Shown: positions 7,419 through 15,983, counted from the stretch's first letter. The stretch is 44,736 bases of DNA from Sporosarcina sp. E16_8 (GCF_017347095.1 NZ_JADPRZ010000026.1:1-44736), one strand, 5' to 3'. Translations and numbers: made by a program. Notes: generated from the sequence alone by a model not told the origin.

Positions 7419-7765
7419 ATGACAACACATATTCGAGTTAATCCGCTATCAGCTATGGAAGTGAGAAAAGGGAAAACTTCATATTTTGATGGGGGACTTC
7501 TCCAATACATTGGATGGAGCGTTCTAGGAACACTAGTTACTGTATGTACTTTAGGAATTTGTTATCCTTGGTCAATCACAATGATTTATGGTTGGAAAAT
7601 AAATCATACAGTCATTGAAGGAAGACGTATGCAGTTCAATGGATCGGCAGTCGGCTTATTTGGCAATTGGATTAAATGGTGGTTCTTCACTCTCATCACA
7701 CTAGGGATTTATGGGTTATTAAATTAGAAGATTGGAAAGCTCGAAATACTGTATTTGTGAACTAG
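7419..7765 (+). pseudogene. DUF898 (YjgN-like) membrane protein with a frameshifted C-terminus
   Basis: ATG 7419 follows AGGAGGGGT (7407-7413). The frame encodes the DUF898 core (FDGGLLQYIGW; LGICYPWSITMIYGWKINHT; EGRRMQFNGSAVGLFGNWIK), with two hydrophobic stretches, and stops after GIYGLLN at 7727. In the next frame the expected tail follows at once: IKLEDWKARNTVFVN, with a stop at 7763-7765. Relatives read GIYGFW-hydrophobic-K here, so a small deletion between two GGGTT-like repeats probably removed about seven bases. The protein may still fold in the membrane, but it lacks its last 15-20 residues. Function is unknown. Confidence 0.75.
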
Positions 7766-7823
7766 TGTTAGATATCTGTGCGCTGATTACTCTAAAATAT
7801 ACTACAATTATATTAAGTGAAAA

Positions 7824-7862
7824 TGGAAACCAGCCAAGTTCGTAAATGGCTGGTTATTTCCA
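7824..7862. terminator. Hairpin after the DUF898 gene
   Basis: AACCAGCCA (7828-7836) pairs with TGGCTGGTT (7846-7854), and GGAA / TTCC extend the stem. Only a short T run follows, so it is a moderate terminator candidate. Confidence 0.45.
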
Positions 7863-8003
7863 GTCTATTCAAGGTGAGATATGAACCGTCAACATGGTAT
7901 CTTCCACAGGTGTTTTTGAGAAAGTATGTACTTATACGTGGTATGATTGGAGAAAGAAAAAGACTCTAGTCATGCAAATACACTATGAAAAGGAGGCACG
8001 GAT

Positions 8004-8729
8004 ATGTTTCAGGAAATCGATCGTAAAAAACAATTACTGGAAGGAAAACGTCCTTTGCCGACCTATACGTTGAAGAGTTTAAGGGAGAAGTTGCTACTTG
8101 AGTGGACGTATAACTCGAACGCGATAGAAGGAAACACTTTGACACTAAAAGAAACAAAAGTCGTTCTCGAAGGGATTACAGTCGGCGGTAAAACAATGCG
8201 GGAGCATCTTGAAGTGATTAACCATCGGGATGCGATACTATATGTAGAAGAAATAGTAGCGAATAATGAGTCGTTTTCCGAATGGCAAATTAAGAACTTA
8301 CATAGGCTCATATTAAAAGGAATTGACGATGCATACGCGGGCAGATACCGCGACCAGCAAGTCTATATCTCGGGTGCAGAACATGTCCCGCCTGAACCGT
8401 TCCTCATAAAAGAGAAGATGGAAGAACTTATATCTTTGCATGATGGCGAGGCGGAGTCTTTGCATCCGATTGAGCGTGCTGCTAGGCTGCATATCATTTT
8501 CGTTGGCATTCATCCATTCATCGACGGAAACGGCCGGGCATCTAGATTATTACTCAATTTAGACTTAATGAAAGATGGGTTCCCTCCAATTGTCATCAAG
8601 ACAGAAAACCGGCTATCTTATTATGATGCTCTGGACAAAGCGCATACTACGGGTATATACGACGATTTCATTGAATTGGTTAAAAGTGAAGTGGAACATA
8701 CGTTGGATTGGTACTTATCAATGGTGTAA
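8004..8729 (+). CDS. Fic-domain protein (AMPylator-type), class II
   Basis: The product is 241 aa, ATG 8004, behind AAAAGGAGG. The Fic active site HPFIDGNGRASR begins at His170 and keeps the full HPFx(D/E)GNGRxxR signature, so the enzyme should transfer AMP or a related group from a nucleotide to a protein hydroxyl. The N-terminal helix carries SNAIEGN (residues 38-44), matching the inhibitory (S/T)xxxE(G/N) motif with Glu42, so activity should be self-restrained as in class II Fic proteins. There is no separate antitoxin next to it, which agrees with that. A TGGTATGAT extended -10 element (7939-7947) lies upstream. The target is unknown. Confidence 0.92.
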   Translation: MFQEIDRKKQLLEGKRPLPTYTLKSLREKLLLEWTYNSNAIEGNTLTLKETKVVLEGITVGGKTMREHLEVINHRDAILYVEEIVANNESFSEWQIKNLHRLILKGIDDAYAGRYRDQQVYISGAEHVPPEPFLIKEKMEELISLHDGEAESLHPIERAARLHIIFVGIHPFIDGNGRASRLLLNLDLMKDGFPPIVIKTENRLSYYDALDKAHTTGIYDDFIELVKSEVEHTLDWYLSMV

Positions 8730-8827
8730 TTATATCGTGTGCGTTAATTTTCGCGTCCACTGTGCATGACGTTATTACGTTAATTCACTACAATCGTATA
8801 ATAATACAATTGGTAAATTGCAACAAT

Positions 8828-10060
8828 AAGTTAGCCACCTAGATAAAATCCAGTGTATATATGAATGGAGACTATTTCCCCCTACCCTTAAAAAGCTGTT
8901 TTGACCTTGAACTTATATCTGAAATACTAAGCTAATTTAGCTAACTCTTGTTCAAAAAGAACTGCTGGTTGTTGATAGTCCAGAATCCTTCTCGGCAAAT
9001 TATTTAACGTCCGATAAATCCGTTGGATAGCTTCTGTTGAGTAATCAGAAATCGCCTTTCCTTTAGGAATATATCTTCTGAGAAGACCGTTGTGGCGCTC
9101 ATTTGAACCTCTTTCATATGGAGCGTAGGGGCGTGCGAAATAGACATCTGTGACATCTTTTAAACTCGCTTCTAGGTTGGAAAACTCACTCCCATTATCA
9201 GAGGTAATTGTCTTAAATACTTGTGGGAACAGTTCACCAAAATCTTGTTGTAATTGGTTCATAGTGTAGTCAACTGAATCATGATCTTGATCGTCAAGTA
9301 GGATAGCATAATAGTTTCTTGTTTTACGTTCAACAAGCGTCAGTAATGCATTATCATCTGACTTTTTTCCTTCAACGGTATCAATTTCCCAGTGACCGAA
9401 TTCAGCTCTATCTTCAACTTCAAGAGGACGTTCAGCGATACTTGTCCCCAAAACACGACGGTTTTTCCGGACGCGTTTGGTCTTCGTATTTAGTCTTGTT
9501 TTCATCGGCAAGTCAATGTTTCGAACGCTTAATAAGTCCAAATCGATATAGTTATAAAGGGTTTTCATGGACACCGTTGGCTTGTCTTTCCAATCCGTTT
9601 GTGTGGAGGTAAAGCCAACTACAGCATCAGGGGACCAGCCATCATTAACGATCTTTTCACAAGCAAAATCAATAAATTCAGTAGCCACAAGCAGCTTACA
9701 TTTGGCGCCGCAGTTCATTCTGTTTCGTTCATACACGGTCTGTCCTGTTTCAGCGAAATAAGCTGTGTATGGTGTACGGCCCGTCTTAAGTTGCATCGTT
9801 GTTCCACGCTTGAGTTCATTGGCAATCGTTTGGTGAACACGGCCTAAACGTCTAGCGATGTCTCGATTGGAGTGGCCTGCCTTGTGTAGCGCAGCAATTT
9901 GACCACGTTCAAAAGGAGATAGGTGTTTATTTTTACGGTTTTGTATGGTATTCTCGGTGTGTGCCATTATAAAACTTCCTCTCATTGTTAGTCTCGCAAC
10001 TTCAATGATACACGAAATTTTATAATGGCATTTTTTTGTTTTAATTTAACTGGCTAACTT
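8828..10060. mobile_element. IS30-family insertion sequence
   Basis: The ends AAGTTAGCCA (8828) and, inverted, AAGTTAGCCA (10060) match over the first 10 bp and about 17 of 21 overall. They enclose one IS30-type transposase on the minus strand. I could not see a clear short target duplication, so the exact boundaries may be off by a few bases. The 13-bp string TAATAATACAATT occurs on both sides (8799-8811 and 10077-10089). Confidence 0.75.
8927..9967 (-). CDS. IS30-family transposase
   Basis: The product is 346 aa from ATG 9967, which has GAGAGGAAG upstream; ATG 9985 overlaps that site and is less likely. The N-terminal helix-turn-helix is clear (LSPFERGQIAALHKAGHSNR, then DIARRLGRVHQTIANEL). 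The DDE core shows EIDTVEG, then ITSDNGSEF, then YERGSNERHNGLLRRY with its Glu. Length and order of motifs are normal, and no frameshift is visible, so it may be active. It moves its element by cut-and-paste or circle formation. Confidence 0.93.
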   Translation of the reverse strand: MAHTENTIQNRKNKHLSPFERGQIAALHKAGHSNRDIARRLGRVHQTIANELKRGTTMQLKTGRTPYTAYFAETGQTVYERNRMNCGAKCKLLVATEFIDFACEKIVNDGWSPDAVVGFTSTQTDWKDKPTVSMKTLYNYIDLDLLSVRNIDLPMKTRLNTKTKRVRKNRRVLGTSIAERPLEVEDRAEFGHWEIDTVEGKKSDDNALLTLVERKTRNYYAILLDDQDHDSVDYTMNQLQQDFGELFPQVFKTITSDNGSEFSNLEASLKDVTDVYFARPYAPYERGSNERHNGLLRRYIPKGKAISDYSTEAIQRIYRTLNNLPRRILDYQQPAVLFEQELAKLA

Positions 10061-10117
10061 GATTGTACAACTAGCCTAATAATACAATTTAATCATTCAA
10101 TTACACTTATATCTGAA

Positions 10118-10178
10118 TCTTTTTGTATATTTACTTGGGTGTGTGAATTTCTTTGCTTAGTGTCTTACACATGAACCT
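10118..10178 (+). repeat. Dispersed intergenic repeat, family 2, copy D
   Basis: The segment TTTTTGTATATTTACTT, then GTGTGTGAATT, then GTCTTACACA aligns with 16006-16060 and, more weakly, with 12806-12860 and 18765-18803. See the copy at 15984 for the shared pattern. Confidence 0.5.
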
Positions 10179-10290
10179 TTTTAATTAAAGTGGATTCGAC
10201 ATATTGTTGTATTTACTTATACAAAATTAGAGAAAAAGAGGGGAATTCACTTTAATTGTAGAAATAAGCTATAAAAGGTGGTGATACATT

Positions 10291-10479
10291 ATGTATAAAT
10301 TTATTGTCAATACAGGTCCTAATAAAGAGGTACACCGAACTGTGGACACAATTGGGGAGTGTAATATTAATTTAATTTCAACTAATAATCGACTAGACAC
10401 GGATAAAGATTATACTGTCCTTTTTCCGACTGAATATGATGGCTGCGAGCATTGTTACGAGGAAAAGCATTGGAAATGA
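10291..10479 (+). CDS. Small 62-aa protein with CxxC motif, unknown
   Basis: ATG 10291 follows AAGGTGGTG by about eight bases. The product begins MYKFIVNTGPNKEVHRTVDT and ends with DGCEHCYEEKHWK, whose CxxC could bind a metal. There is no signal peptide or membrane segment. A degraded relative lies at 79-222, so this is at least a two-member family within the window. I know no function. It stands alone between the IS30 element and the XRE operon. Confidence 0.6.
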   Translation: MYKFIVNTGPNKEVHRTVDTIGECNINLISTNNRLDTDKDYTVLFPTEYDGCEHCYEEKHWK

Positions 10480-10720
10480 CGTCGTGAAGAATGTTTAGTT
10501 AATAAAACGGCTCTGGATTGGTCTGTAAGGTGAGTGGTAGACTGATTGCAGAGTTGTTATAACAAATACCTTTTAACATCCCCTAATTGAACAGATATAA
10601 CAGGTATGGAAACGTCACAAGTGAAAATTTATTGACTCACTCGTGCAATTATATACTTTGATTATTTTCTGTACTTTGAAAATGGCAGATATCTATTCCG
10701 ACATTGAAATTGAATTATTT
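10480..10720. other. Gap before the XRE operon
   Basis: No gene is visible. CTCTG (10512) can pair with CAGAG (10551) around an inner GTCT / AGAC helix, which may be a weak terminator of the 62-aa gene. The second copy of the short repeat also found at 2374 lies at 10584-10615. Confidence 0.4.
10584..10615. repeat. Short dispersed repeat, second copy
   Basis: TAATTGAACAGATATAACAG and the next bases match 2374-2406. Both copies precede accessory genes. Confidence 0.5.
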
Positions 10721-10749
10721 TTGCAAATCGCTCCGTTATTTTGTATACT
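10721..10749 (+). promoter_or_regulatory. Promoter of the XRE-ImmA-PIN operon
   Basis: TTGCAA (10721-10726), a 17-bp spacer and TATACT (10744-10749) form a good sigma-A promoter, 30 bp before the first gene. The XRE product probably binds here to repress its own operon, as is usual for such pairs. Confidence 0.7.
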
Positions 10750-10779
10750 TAGGAGTGTTAAAAGAAAGGGGAGGATCTT

Positions 10780-11163
10780 ATGTCTACGATATTGGACGCA
10801 ATCCGTACGTACCCCACCGCTCGTCCGAAATATACACGGTATGAGTTGGGAAGTATGTTGAAAAAAGAACGTATTTCAAGGGGACTAACTATTCCTGAAG
10901 CCGCCACTAACATTGGTATAGATTTATCGTTATGGGAAAGTATTGAAAATGGATCAAGAGCCCTAAATACTAAAAGTTTTGCTTTAATTGGCTTGGTCTT
11001 AAACATGACACAAGAAGAGTTACTTGCCGAAGAGAACGATGACTTGGGTATGATTGCTTTTCGCACTACTAATAAGGGAAATGCAGAAATAATAAAAACG
11101 ATTGAAATGGCTAATTTAATCTTTGACGAAATTATTATGCAAGAGAAAATAGGAGTAAGGTAA
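10780..11163 (+). CDS. XRE-family HTH regulator paired with an ImmA/IrrE protease
   Basis: The product is 127 aa, ATG 10780, behind GGGGAGGA. A lambda-repressor-type helix-turn-helix spans residues about 24-80 (LGSMLKKERISRGLTIPEAA, then LSLWESIENGSRALN). A C-terminal region of about 45 residues follows, probably for dimerisation or recognition by the protease. It is the first gene of a three-gene operon: 13 bp separate it from the metallopeptidase gene. In ImmR/ImmA-type pairs, the protease removes the repressor and switches on the genes it controls, and the same logic is likely here. Confidence 0.85.
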   Translation: MSTILDAIRTYPTARPKYTRYELGSMLKKERISRGLTIPEAATNIGIDLSLWESIENGSRALNTKSFALIGLVLNMTQEELLAEENDDLGMIAFRTTNKGNAEIIKTIEMANLIFDEIIMQEKIGVR

Positions 11164-11176
11164 AAGAGGTGTTCTT

Positions 11177-11944
11177 TTGGCGCAGAATAGAAGCATAACG
11201 ACAGAGCGAAAAGTTGAATTATATAAAGAAGTAATCCCAATCGCGGAGAAATTCAGGCAAAGTTATCTTGATGGTGATTCACCCATCAAAGATACGTTTG
11301 AAACAATGGAGCGATTGGGTTTTTTTGTAGTAAGGTTTCCAGCACACAATGACCTTTCCGGATTCCACATAAATAAAGCAGGCTTCGATTGTGTTTTTAT
11401 TAATAGTGCACATACACTTGGAAGGCAGTATTTCTCCGCTTGGCATGAGTGCTATCATGCATATACAGGCGAGGGTGGTGGGGTAAGTCTTCAAGGAGCA
11501 GCCGAACACGATGAAATGGAACAAAAAGCAGATTTTTTTGCAGGTTGTATTCTTATGCCAGAAAATCAGATAGAGAATTATTTACAGGAAAATAGATTAA
11601 GTAATTTAAAATACATAAAAATTGATGAACTAATAATGATGCAAAATCATTTTAGGGTTAGTTATGCATCGTTATTAACAAGATTGGTCAATCTATATCC
11701 TCATTATAGAAATGATTTATCAACTAGATGGGCTATTGGCGGTTTAAAACAAAAAGAGCGGATGCTCCAAATTATTAATCGTCTTGCGATGGACGAGCAA
11801 TTGGTACAACCGACAAATGACTTTTCTGTACCAAAAAGTTTTTATCATAAGCTCCAGCAAAACTTAGAAGATGATCGAATATCAACTAGTGGCGTTCAAG
11901 AGATTTTTGTATTAATTGAAAGCATAAGTAAAGCTTATGAATGA
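11177..11944 (+). CDS. ImmA/IrrE-family metallo-endopeptidase
   Basis: The product is 255 aa, starting at TTG 11177 behind AGAGGTG. The zinc motif HECYH (residues 90-94) fits HExxH, and DEMEQKADFFAGCILMP downstream supplies the third ligand and the typical DxFAxxxLMP signature. The C-terminal part (about 150-255) is helical. The enzyme should cut a specific partner, most likely the XRE protein encoded just upstream. The third gene starts inside its last codons (ATGAATGA, 8-bp overlap), so all three are tied together. Confidence 0.92.
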   Translation: MAQNRSITTERKVELYKEVIPIAEKFRQSYLDGDSPIKDTFETMERLGFFVVRFPAHNDLSGFHINKAGFDCVFINSAHTLGRQYFSAWHECYHAYTGEGGGVSLQGAAEHDEMEQKADFFAGCILMPENQIENYLQENRLSNLKYIKIDELIMMQNHFRVSYASLLTRLVNLYPHYRNDLSTRWAIGGLKQKERMLQIINRLAMDEQLVQPTNDFSVPKSFYHKLQQNLEDDRISTSGVQEIFVLIESISKAYE

Positions 11945-12566
11945 AAATTTTTTGGAATATCCGATATGTGACACTGATATTTGGGTCTGTCTTTGTTTAA
12001 GTGAATTCCATCATAGAGTAATTAAAAATCATGGGAAACTAGTTTTTGCCGATGTAGTTGAGCAGGAAATAGTGAAGTGGGAAGATGGAGTGGGGAAATA
12101 TAGGTTTATCTCGACAATATTCCGAGAGTATAAAAAGGAAGGACAAATTCTAGTTATTAATCATGAGGACCACTTGAGCTTAGGGGAGCGAAAAGTACTT
12201 GAACGAACGTTGAAAGAATTGAGATTTTCCCATGGACTAAGAAATGTTCCGCATGAAAAGGACAAAGGTGAATTTGTATCAGCATTGTATGCGGATCATT
12301 TTAGCATACCTTTCATGAAAACCAACGATAATAGTTTTCAAGAAGGTGGGAGAGGAAAAAAAGAATTTCCTGACCTAGAAATAAAGAATTGGTATGATAT
12401 TGTGGAGGAGCATGGCTATGATCAAGAAGAGAGAATTAGAGTGCGGAAATTAGTTCAGGAGGAACAAGAAATAATGGGACGGTTGTTTGAAGGACACAAA
12501 GAAGAAAAGAGTAAAGCTGAAATGATTGCCAAACTAGTTGCACTGAAAAATAATCAACGATTATAA
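11937..12566 (+). CDS. PIN-like nuclease-fold protein, third gene of the XRE-ImmA operon
   Basis: The product is 209 aa, ATG 11937. PIN-type acidic positions are visible: CDTDIW (Asp12/Asp14), ADVVEQEI (Glu42/Glu44), KGEFVSALYADHF (Glu112) and KTNDNSF (Asp131), with the short strands between them in the right order. PIN proteins are metal-dependent ribonucleases, often toxins. The C-terminal 70 residues are charged and helical (KLVQEEQEIMGRLFEGHKEE). Its start overlaps the protease gene, so the protein is made together with XRE and ImmA. An XRE-ImmA pair controlling a PIN effector would be a toxin or defence module; that is inference. Confidence 0.75.
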   Translation: MNENFLEYPICDTDIWVCLCLSEFHHRVIKNHGKLVFADVVEQEIVKWEDGVGKYRFISTIFREYKKEGQILVINHEDHLSLGERKVLERTLKELRFSHGLRNVPHEKDKGEFVSALYADHFSIPFMKTNDNSFQEGGRGKKEFPDLEIKNWYDIVEEHGYDQEERIRVRKLVQEEQEIMGRLFEGHKEEKSKAEMIAKLVALKNNQRL

Positions 12567-12581
12567 AAGGGATACTAGTAT

Positions 12582-12672
12582 TGGCCGCCAATCAATCACA
12601 AGGCACACCTCAACTTCTACGTTTATCCGGTTAATCATACACGGCCTTGGGAATCCACGGTCGCATTTTTAC
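12582..12672 (+). repeat. Dispersed terminator repeat, family 1, copy 3
   Basis: CCTCAACTTCTACGTTTATC and ACACGGCC...GGTCGCATTTTT repeat the leader-plus-hairpin plan of copies 1 and 2. It lies 16 bp after the PIN gene and probably ends the XRE-ImmA-PIN transcript. Confidence 0.65.
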
Positions 12673-12768
12673 TTTAATTTTAATGTCGCGTACCCACTAG
12701 CGTTGCATAGCAGTAAGGTAATGTGAAAATGAAGAATTGGGTTCGAAAATAAAGTTAAATTAATACGG

Positions 12769-12872
12769 AAAAAAGGGTCAGACATCTAGGAGTGTTTCTG
12801 ACTTTTTTGTATTTTCACCCATATGTGTGGATCTTTTGTCGTTGTATCTTGCACAGGCACGGGTCGCTCATG
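12769..12872 (+). repeat. Dispersed intergenic repeat, family 2, copy A, with terminator
   Basis: AAAAAGGGTCAGA and TCTGACTTTTTT make a terminator hairpin (12769-12808). The following 60 bp (CACCCATATGTGTGG, then TTGCACAGGCACGGGTCGCT) align with copy B at 15984-16078. Confidence 0.6.
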
Positions 12873-13020
12873 TTTTTTTGAGTTTGTTCTCAAATACGCA
12901 CCACATTCAACGTCTGTGTTCCAAATATAAGAAATTTATCAGTTATTACTAAAAAAGTCCTTAATTTGACCGATAACTATATTAGGTACAATTACTTATT
13001 AATTTAGATGGGGTGAAAAG

Positions 13021-13698
13021 ATGGGGTTTTTGAAGGGATTAGGTTCATTTGTTGGAGAAGTGGCAGGAGGAATTGTAGGGGGAACGGTAAATGTAATAGG
13101 GGAATTGACGGGAAGCGAATTTATCGAGGAGATCGGAGACGGCATTAAGAAAGCATCTTCATTTGCTGGCGAAAAGCTTGGCGAAGCGGCTAGCGGTACA
13201 TGGGATGTTGCGGCTGGAATCATTACTCAAGATGAGCAGCAGCTAAATGCTGGATTGGGTGATATGGGCAAGGCAGTAGGTGATACTGCAAAAGCAGCCG
13301 TTCACACAATTTTTAATGTGGCTGAAAATGGAGTGAACGTCGTAGGTGGGATAGTAGATGGAGACACCAGCCGTCTGAAGGATGGTGCTAAAGGATTAGT
13401 TAAATTTTCGGTCGTAACTGGATTGGCGTTTGGGATGATTGATTTAATAGATGGGGCAGATGGTGAATCGCAAACTATTGGTTCTGATCATTCTGCAAGT
13501 GTAACGACAGACGCTGGTTTATCAACGACTGCAAGCGAAGTGACGTTGGTGGATAATCCGAATAGCCATCACGTGGAGCCACACTGGAGGAGCTTACCAA
13601 ACGGAACTCAAATTTGGGTTGATGGTGATGGGGATACATCAGTACATACGGATGGAGGATGGACACAATCTAATCCTGGTTTTAGGGTGAAGGGATAA
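13021..13698 (+). CDS. Glycine-rich amphipathic protein, unknown function
   Basis: The product is 225 aa, ATG 13021, with GGGGTGAAAAG in front. The first 140 residues are rich in Gly, Ala and Val with repeated amphipathic stretches (VGEVAGGIVGGTVNVIGEL; GDMGKAVGDTAKAAVHTIFN; GVNVVGGIVDGD), ending in a hydrophobic segment (VVTGLAFGMIDLI). The last 50 are polar, with HVEPHWRSLPNGTQIWVDGD and GDTSVHTDGGWTQSNPG, a short beta-rich module. There is no signal peptide. The first part looks membrane-interacting, like phage tail-tape or pore-forming segments, and the tail could be a small binding or toxin-like module. I do not recognise the family. Confidence 0.6.
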   Translation: MGFLKGLGSFVGEVAGGIVGGTVNVIGELTGSEFIEEIGDGIKKASSFAGEKLGEAASGTWDVAAGIITQDEQQLNAGLGDMGKAVGDTAKAAVHTIFNVAENGVNVVGGIVDGDTSRLKDGAKGLVKFSVVTGLAFGMIDLIDGADGESQTIGSDHSASVTTDAGLSTTASEVTLVDNPNSHHVEPHWRSLPNGTQIWVDGDGDTSVHTDGGWTQSNPGFRVKG

Positions 13699-14261
13699 GA
13701 AAGGGTTACTTTTAAAAAGAGAGTGTGTATAGAAGTATCTGCTGAGTGAAGATATTTCATTACATACTAATGCAATGAAATATGTGATATATACGAGTTT
13801 TAATGAGAAACAGTAATGGAGGATTATGATATGTACAACTCGGCATTAATGTTAATGCTGCATTCAAAGGTCCAATGATTTATGGGGTTATCCGTCCAAG
13901 GCTTGATGACTGTACTGTCATTAGAGCCTATAGATAGGGAAAACGCCACCTATTTATGTATAAGCATTCAAAGTGGTTATACAGAAGACATCCCCCAAAA
14001 AATATGATTAACATATCAGATTATCGAATAATTTAAAAGTTTGAAACAGGGGTTTTCAGTTACCAGTACAAAATAAGTGCCTTGCCCTTGCTGCGGAGAG
14101 CTAGAATATAGAGTTATTTGTAGCCAAATACGATAGGGATCAATTCATGTTGGGGTAATTTTTCCGGAAATATTGGTTTTTTAACTTACCAACAAACCAC
14201 TTACAATAATTGGCATTATTTACTTATATTTGAATACTTTGGCGTTTGTTAAAATAACTAG
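13699..14261. other. Gap with probable gene debris
   Basis: No intact gene is visible. Short readable pieces with stops between them include YGVIRPRLDDCTVIRAYR (around 13880) and PCPCCGELEYRVICSQIR (around 14090, CPCC like a zinc ribbon). They suggest remnants of one or two lost genes, but I cannot assign families. Confidence 0.35.
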
Positions 14262-14270
14262 TGATATAAT
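14262..14270 (+). promoter_or_regulatory. Extended -10 promoter of the VWA flagellin gene
   Basis: TGATATAAT is an extended -10 element. No convincing sigma-D site (TAAA-N15-GCCGATAT) is visible between here and the start at 14365, unlike flaG at 26046. If right, this flagellin is expressed outside the usual late flagellar programme. Confidence 0.45.
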
Positions 14271-14364
14271 AGCAACAAAGGATTGAATAAGGCTTTTGAA
14301 GAGTGAGTAAAGTTGTGTTAAATACCATTTATATAGACTAATATAACCGTTGAGGTGAGAACAT

Positions 14365-15822
14365 ATGCGTATTAATCATAGTAATTCAGCTCTTAATACA
14401 TATAATAAGTACCAAAATGCGAATGCAAGTGTTCAAAACTCTTATTCAAAATTATCATCAGGCCTACGAATAAACCAAGCAGCTGATGATGCAGCTGGAA
14501 GTGCAATTGCCGAGAAAATGAAAGCGCAAATAAGAGGACTTCAAAAAGCAGAACTTAATATTAAAGATGGGATATCTTTATTACAAACAGCAGAAGCTGC
14601 GCTAGGACAAATACAAAATCCAAATCTAATCAGAATTAGAGAGCTAATCATTCAAGGGTCGAATGATACATTAAGTACGCAAGATAAGAAAATGGTGCAA
14701 CAAGAAATAGATGAAATTAAACGTTCAATAGATGACATTGTTGAATATACAGAATTTAATACGCTGAAGGTTCTTCGTCCCCCTGTAATAGATAAACCTC
14801 CAGGATCTTCGCTAGGAATGACGGATATTGTATTCCTCATCGATTCTACAGGGAGTATGGGAACTGCCATTAGTAATGTGAAGAAAAATATCGATTCGTT
14901 TGTTAACTCCATATCCACTGCAGGTATTAATATTCAAATTGGACTTGTTGACTATAAAGATGAATCACCAACAGACGGGGGAATTAAATCTGTTGTTTAT
15001 CCTTTCACCTCTAATGTAGATGATTTTAAAATTTATTTGGATGAGTTGGTAGCTAATGGCGGTGGGGATTTTCCGGAATCAGGTTTGGAAGCAATACATG
15101 AGGCACTAAAATATCCCTTTAGGGAATCAGCTTCCAAGAATTTCATCCTTATAACAGATGCTATGGTTCATGATAATGATGATGGGGACGGCGGGGATGG
15201 GAAATCCATTTATGATATAGAGGAAATAGCCAAACGGTTATCAGTAGCAACTATTAAATTAAATGTTATTGGTCCAAAAGATAGTATTACAAAAGATCAA
15301 TTAGAGCGTCTGTCCATCCCAACTAATGGGTTATATTTAGATATTAGCAGCGAGTTTTCAGATGAACTGAAACAGCTAGTCGAAGTAATTATAGAGGATA
15401 GTGGAAGTTCGAACGAAGATGACAAAATGTTCCCATTGAATATTCAAGTAGGCCCGAATGAGGGGCACCAAATAACAATACCCTTATACGATTGCAGAAT
15501 GGATAAACTTGGACTTGGGTATCTATTAGTTGATCCATACAGTGAAGCAATGAACTCACTAGAACAAATTGATACTGTTTCAAAATTGATAAGTTCACGA
15601 AGGTCGGAGTATGGATCCTATCAAAACCGTTTAGAACATGCACTTCAAAATGTCCAAAATTATGAAGTGAATTTAACGAGTGCACTTTCTAGAGTGGAAG
15701 ATGTAGATGTTGCAAAAGAAACCATACAACTAAAAAAACACCAACTATTATTACAAACATCCCAAACAATGATTACCCAAGTTAATCAAATGAACCAGGG
15801 AATAGTAGAATTATTAAAGTGA
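14365..15822 (+). CDS. Flagellin with an inserted von Willebrand factor A domain
   Basis: The product is 485 aa, ATG 14365, behind GAGGTGAG. Residues 1-137 are a normal flagellin D0/D1 N-terminal part (MRINHSNSALNTYNKYQ; SSGLRINQAADDAAGSAIAE; SLLQTAEAAL). Residues about 152-345 form a VWA domain with an intact metal site: DSTGS (160-164), GGGDFPE (232-238) and ITDA (Asp265). From about 357 flagellin returns (NIQVGPNEGHQITI; YQNRLEHALQNVQ; VAKETIQ; QGIVELLK). The insertion point is where flagellins carry their variable, surface-exposed D2/D3 region, so the VWA domain should project from the filament. VWA domains bind proteins or surfaces through a metal ion, so adhesion is the likely role. There is no signal peptide, as expected for type III flagellar export. 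Confidence 0.93.
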   Translation: MRINHSNSALNTYNKYQNANASVQNSYSKLSSGLRINQAADDAAGSAIAEKMKAQIRGLQKAELNIKDGISLLQTAEAALGQIQNPNLIRIRELIIQGSNDTLSTQDKKMVQQEIDEIKRSIDDIVEYTEFNTLKVLRPPVIDKPPGSSLGMTDIVFLIDSTGSMGTAISNVKKNIDSFVNSISTAGINIQIGLVDYKDESPTDGGIKSVVYPFTSNVDDFKIYLDELVANGGGDFPESGLEAIHEALKYPFRESASKNFILITDAMVHDNDDGDGGDGKSIYDIEEIAKRLSVATIKLNVIGPKDSITKDQLERLSIPTNGLYLDISSEFSDELKQLVEVIIEDSGSSNEDDKMFPLNIQVGPNEGHQITIPLYDCRMDKLGLGYLLVDPYSEAMNSLEQIDTVSKLISSRRSEYGSYQNRLEHALQNVQNYEVNLTSALSRVEDVDVAKETIQLKKHQLLLQTSQTMITQVNQMNQGIVELLK

Positions 15823-15983
15823 TTTTTAACGTCAAATATCTGCTGTGCATCATATTCATGAAAAGTAGTTGGAAATAAATAAAACCATTGTTTTCAGGGG
15901 ATAGGAGAAGTGCCAATCATATAAATTTAGGGAGCCATTGAATGTCGCTATACTGCAAATCCACTACAACTGTTTTATAAAAT

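Noticed and set aside
9319..9847. Three plus-strand open frames opposite the IS30 transposase
   Set aside because: They are antisense to a conserved DDE transposase and show no family features.
8799..10089. TAATAATACAATT direct repeat as target duplication of the IS30 element
   Set aside because: The 13-bp strings lie 17-20 bp outside the inverted ends and IS30 elements make only 2-3 bp duplications, so the match is more likely chance in AT-rich DNA.
13803..14160. Possible small genes after the glycine-rich protein
   Set aside because: Short protein-like pieces are interrupted by stops and have no consistent ribosome sites; treated as debris.
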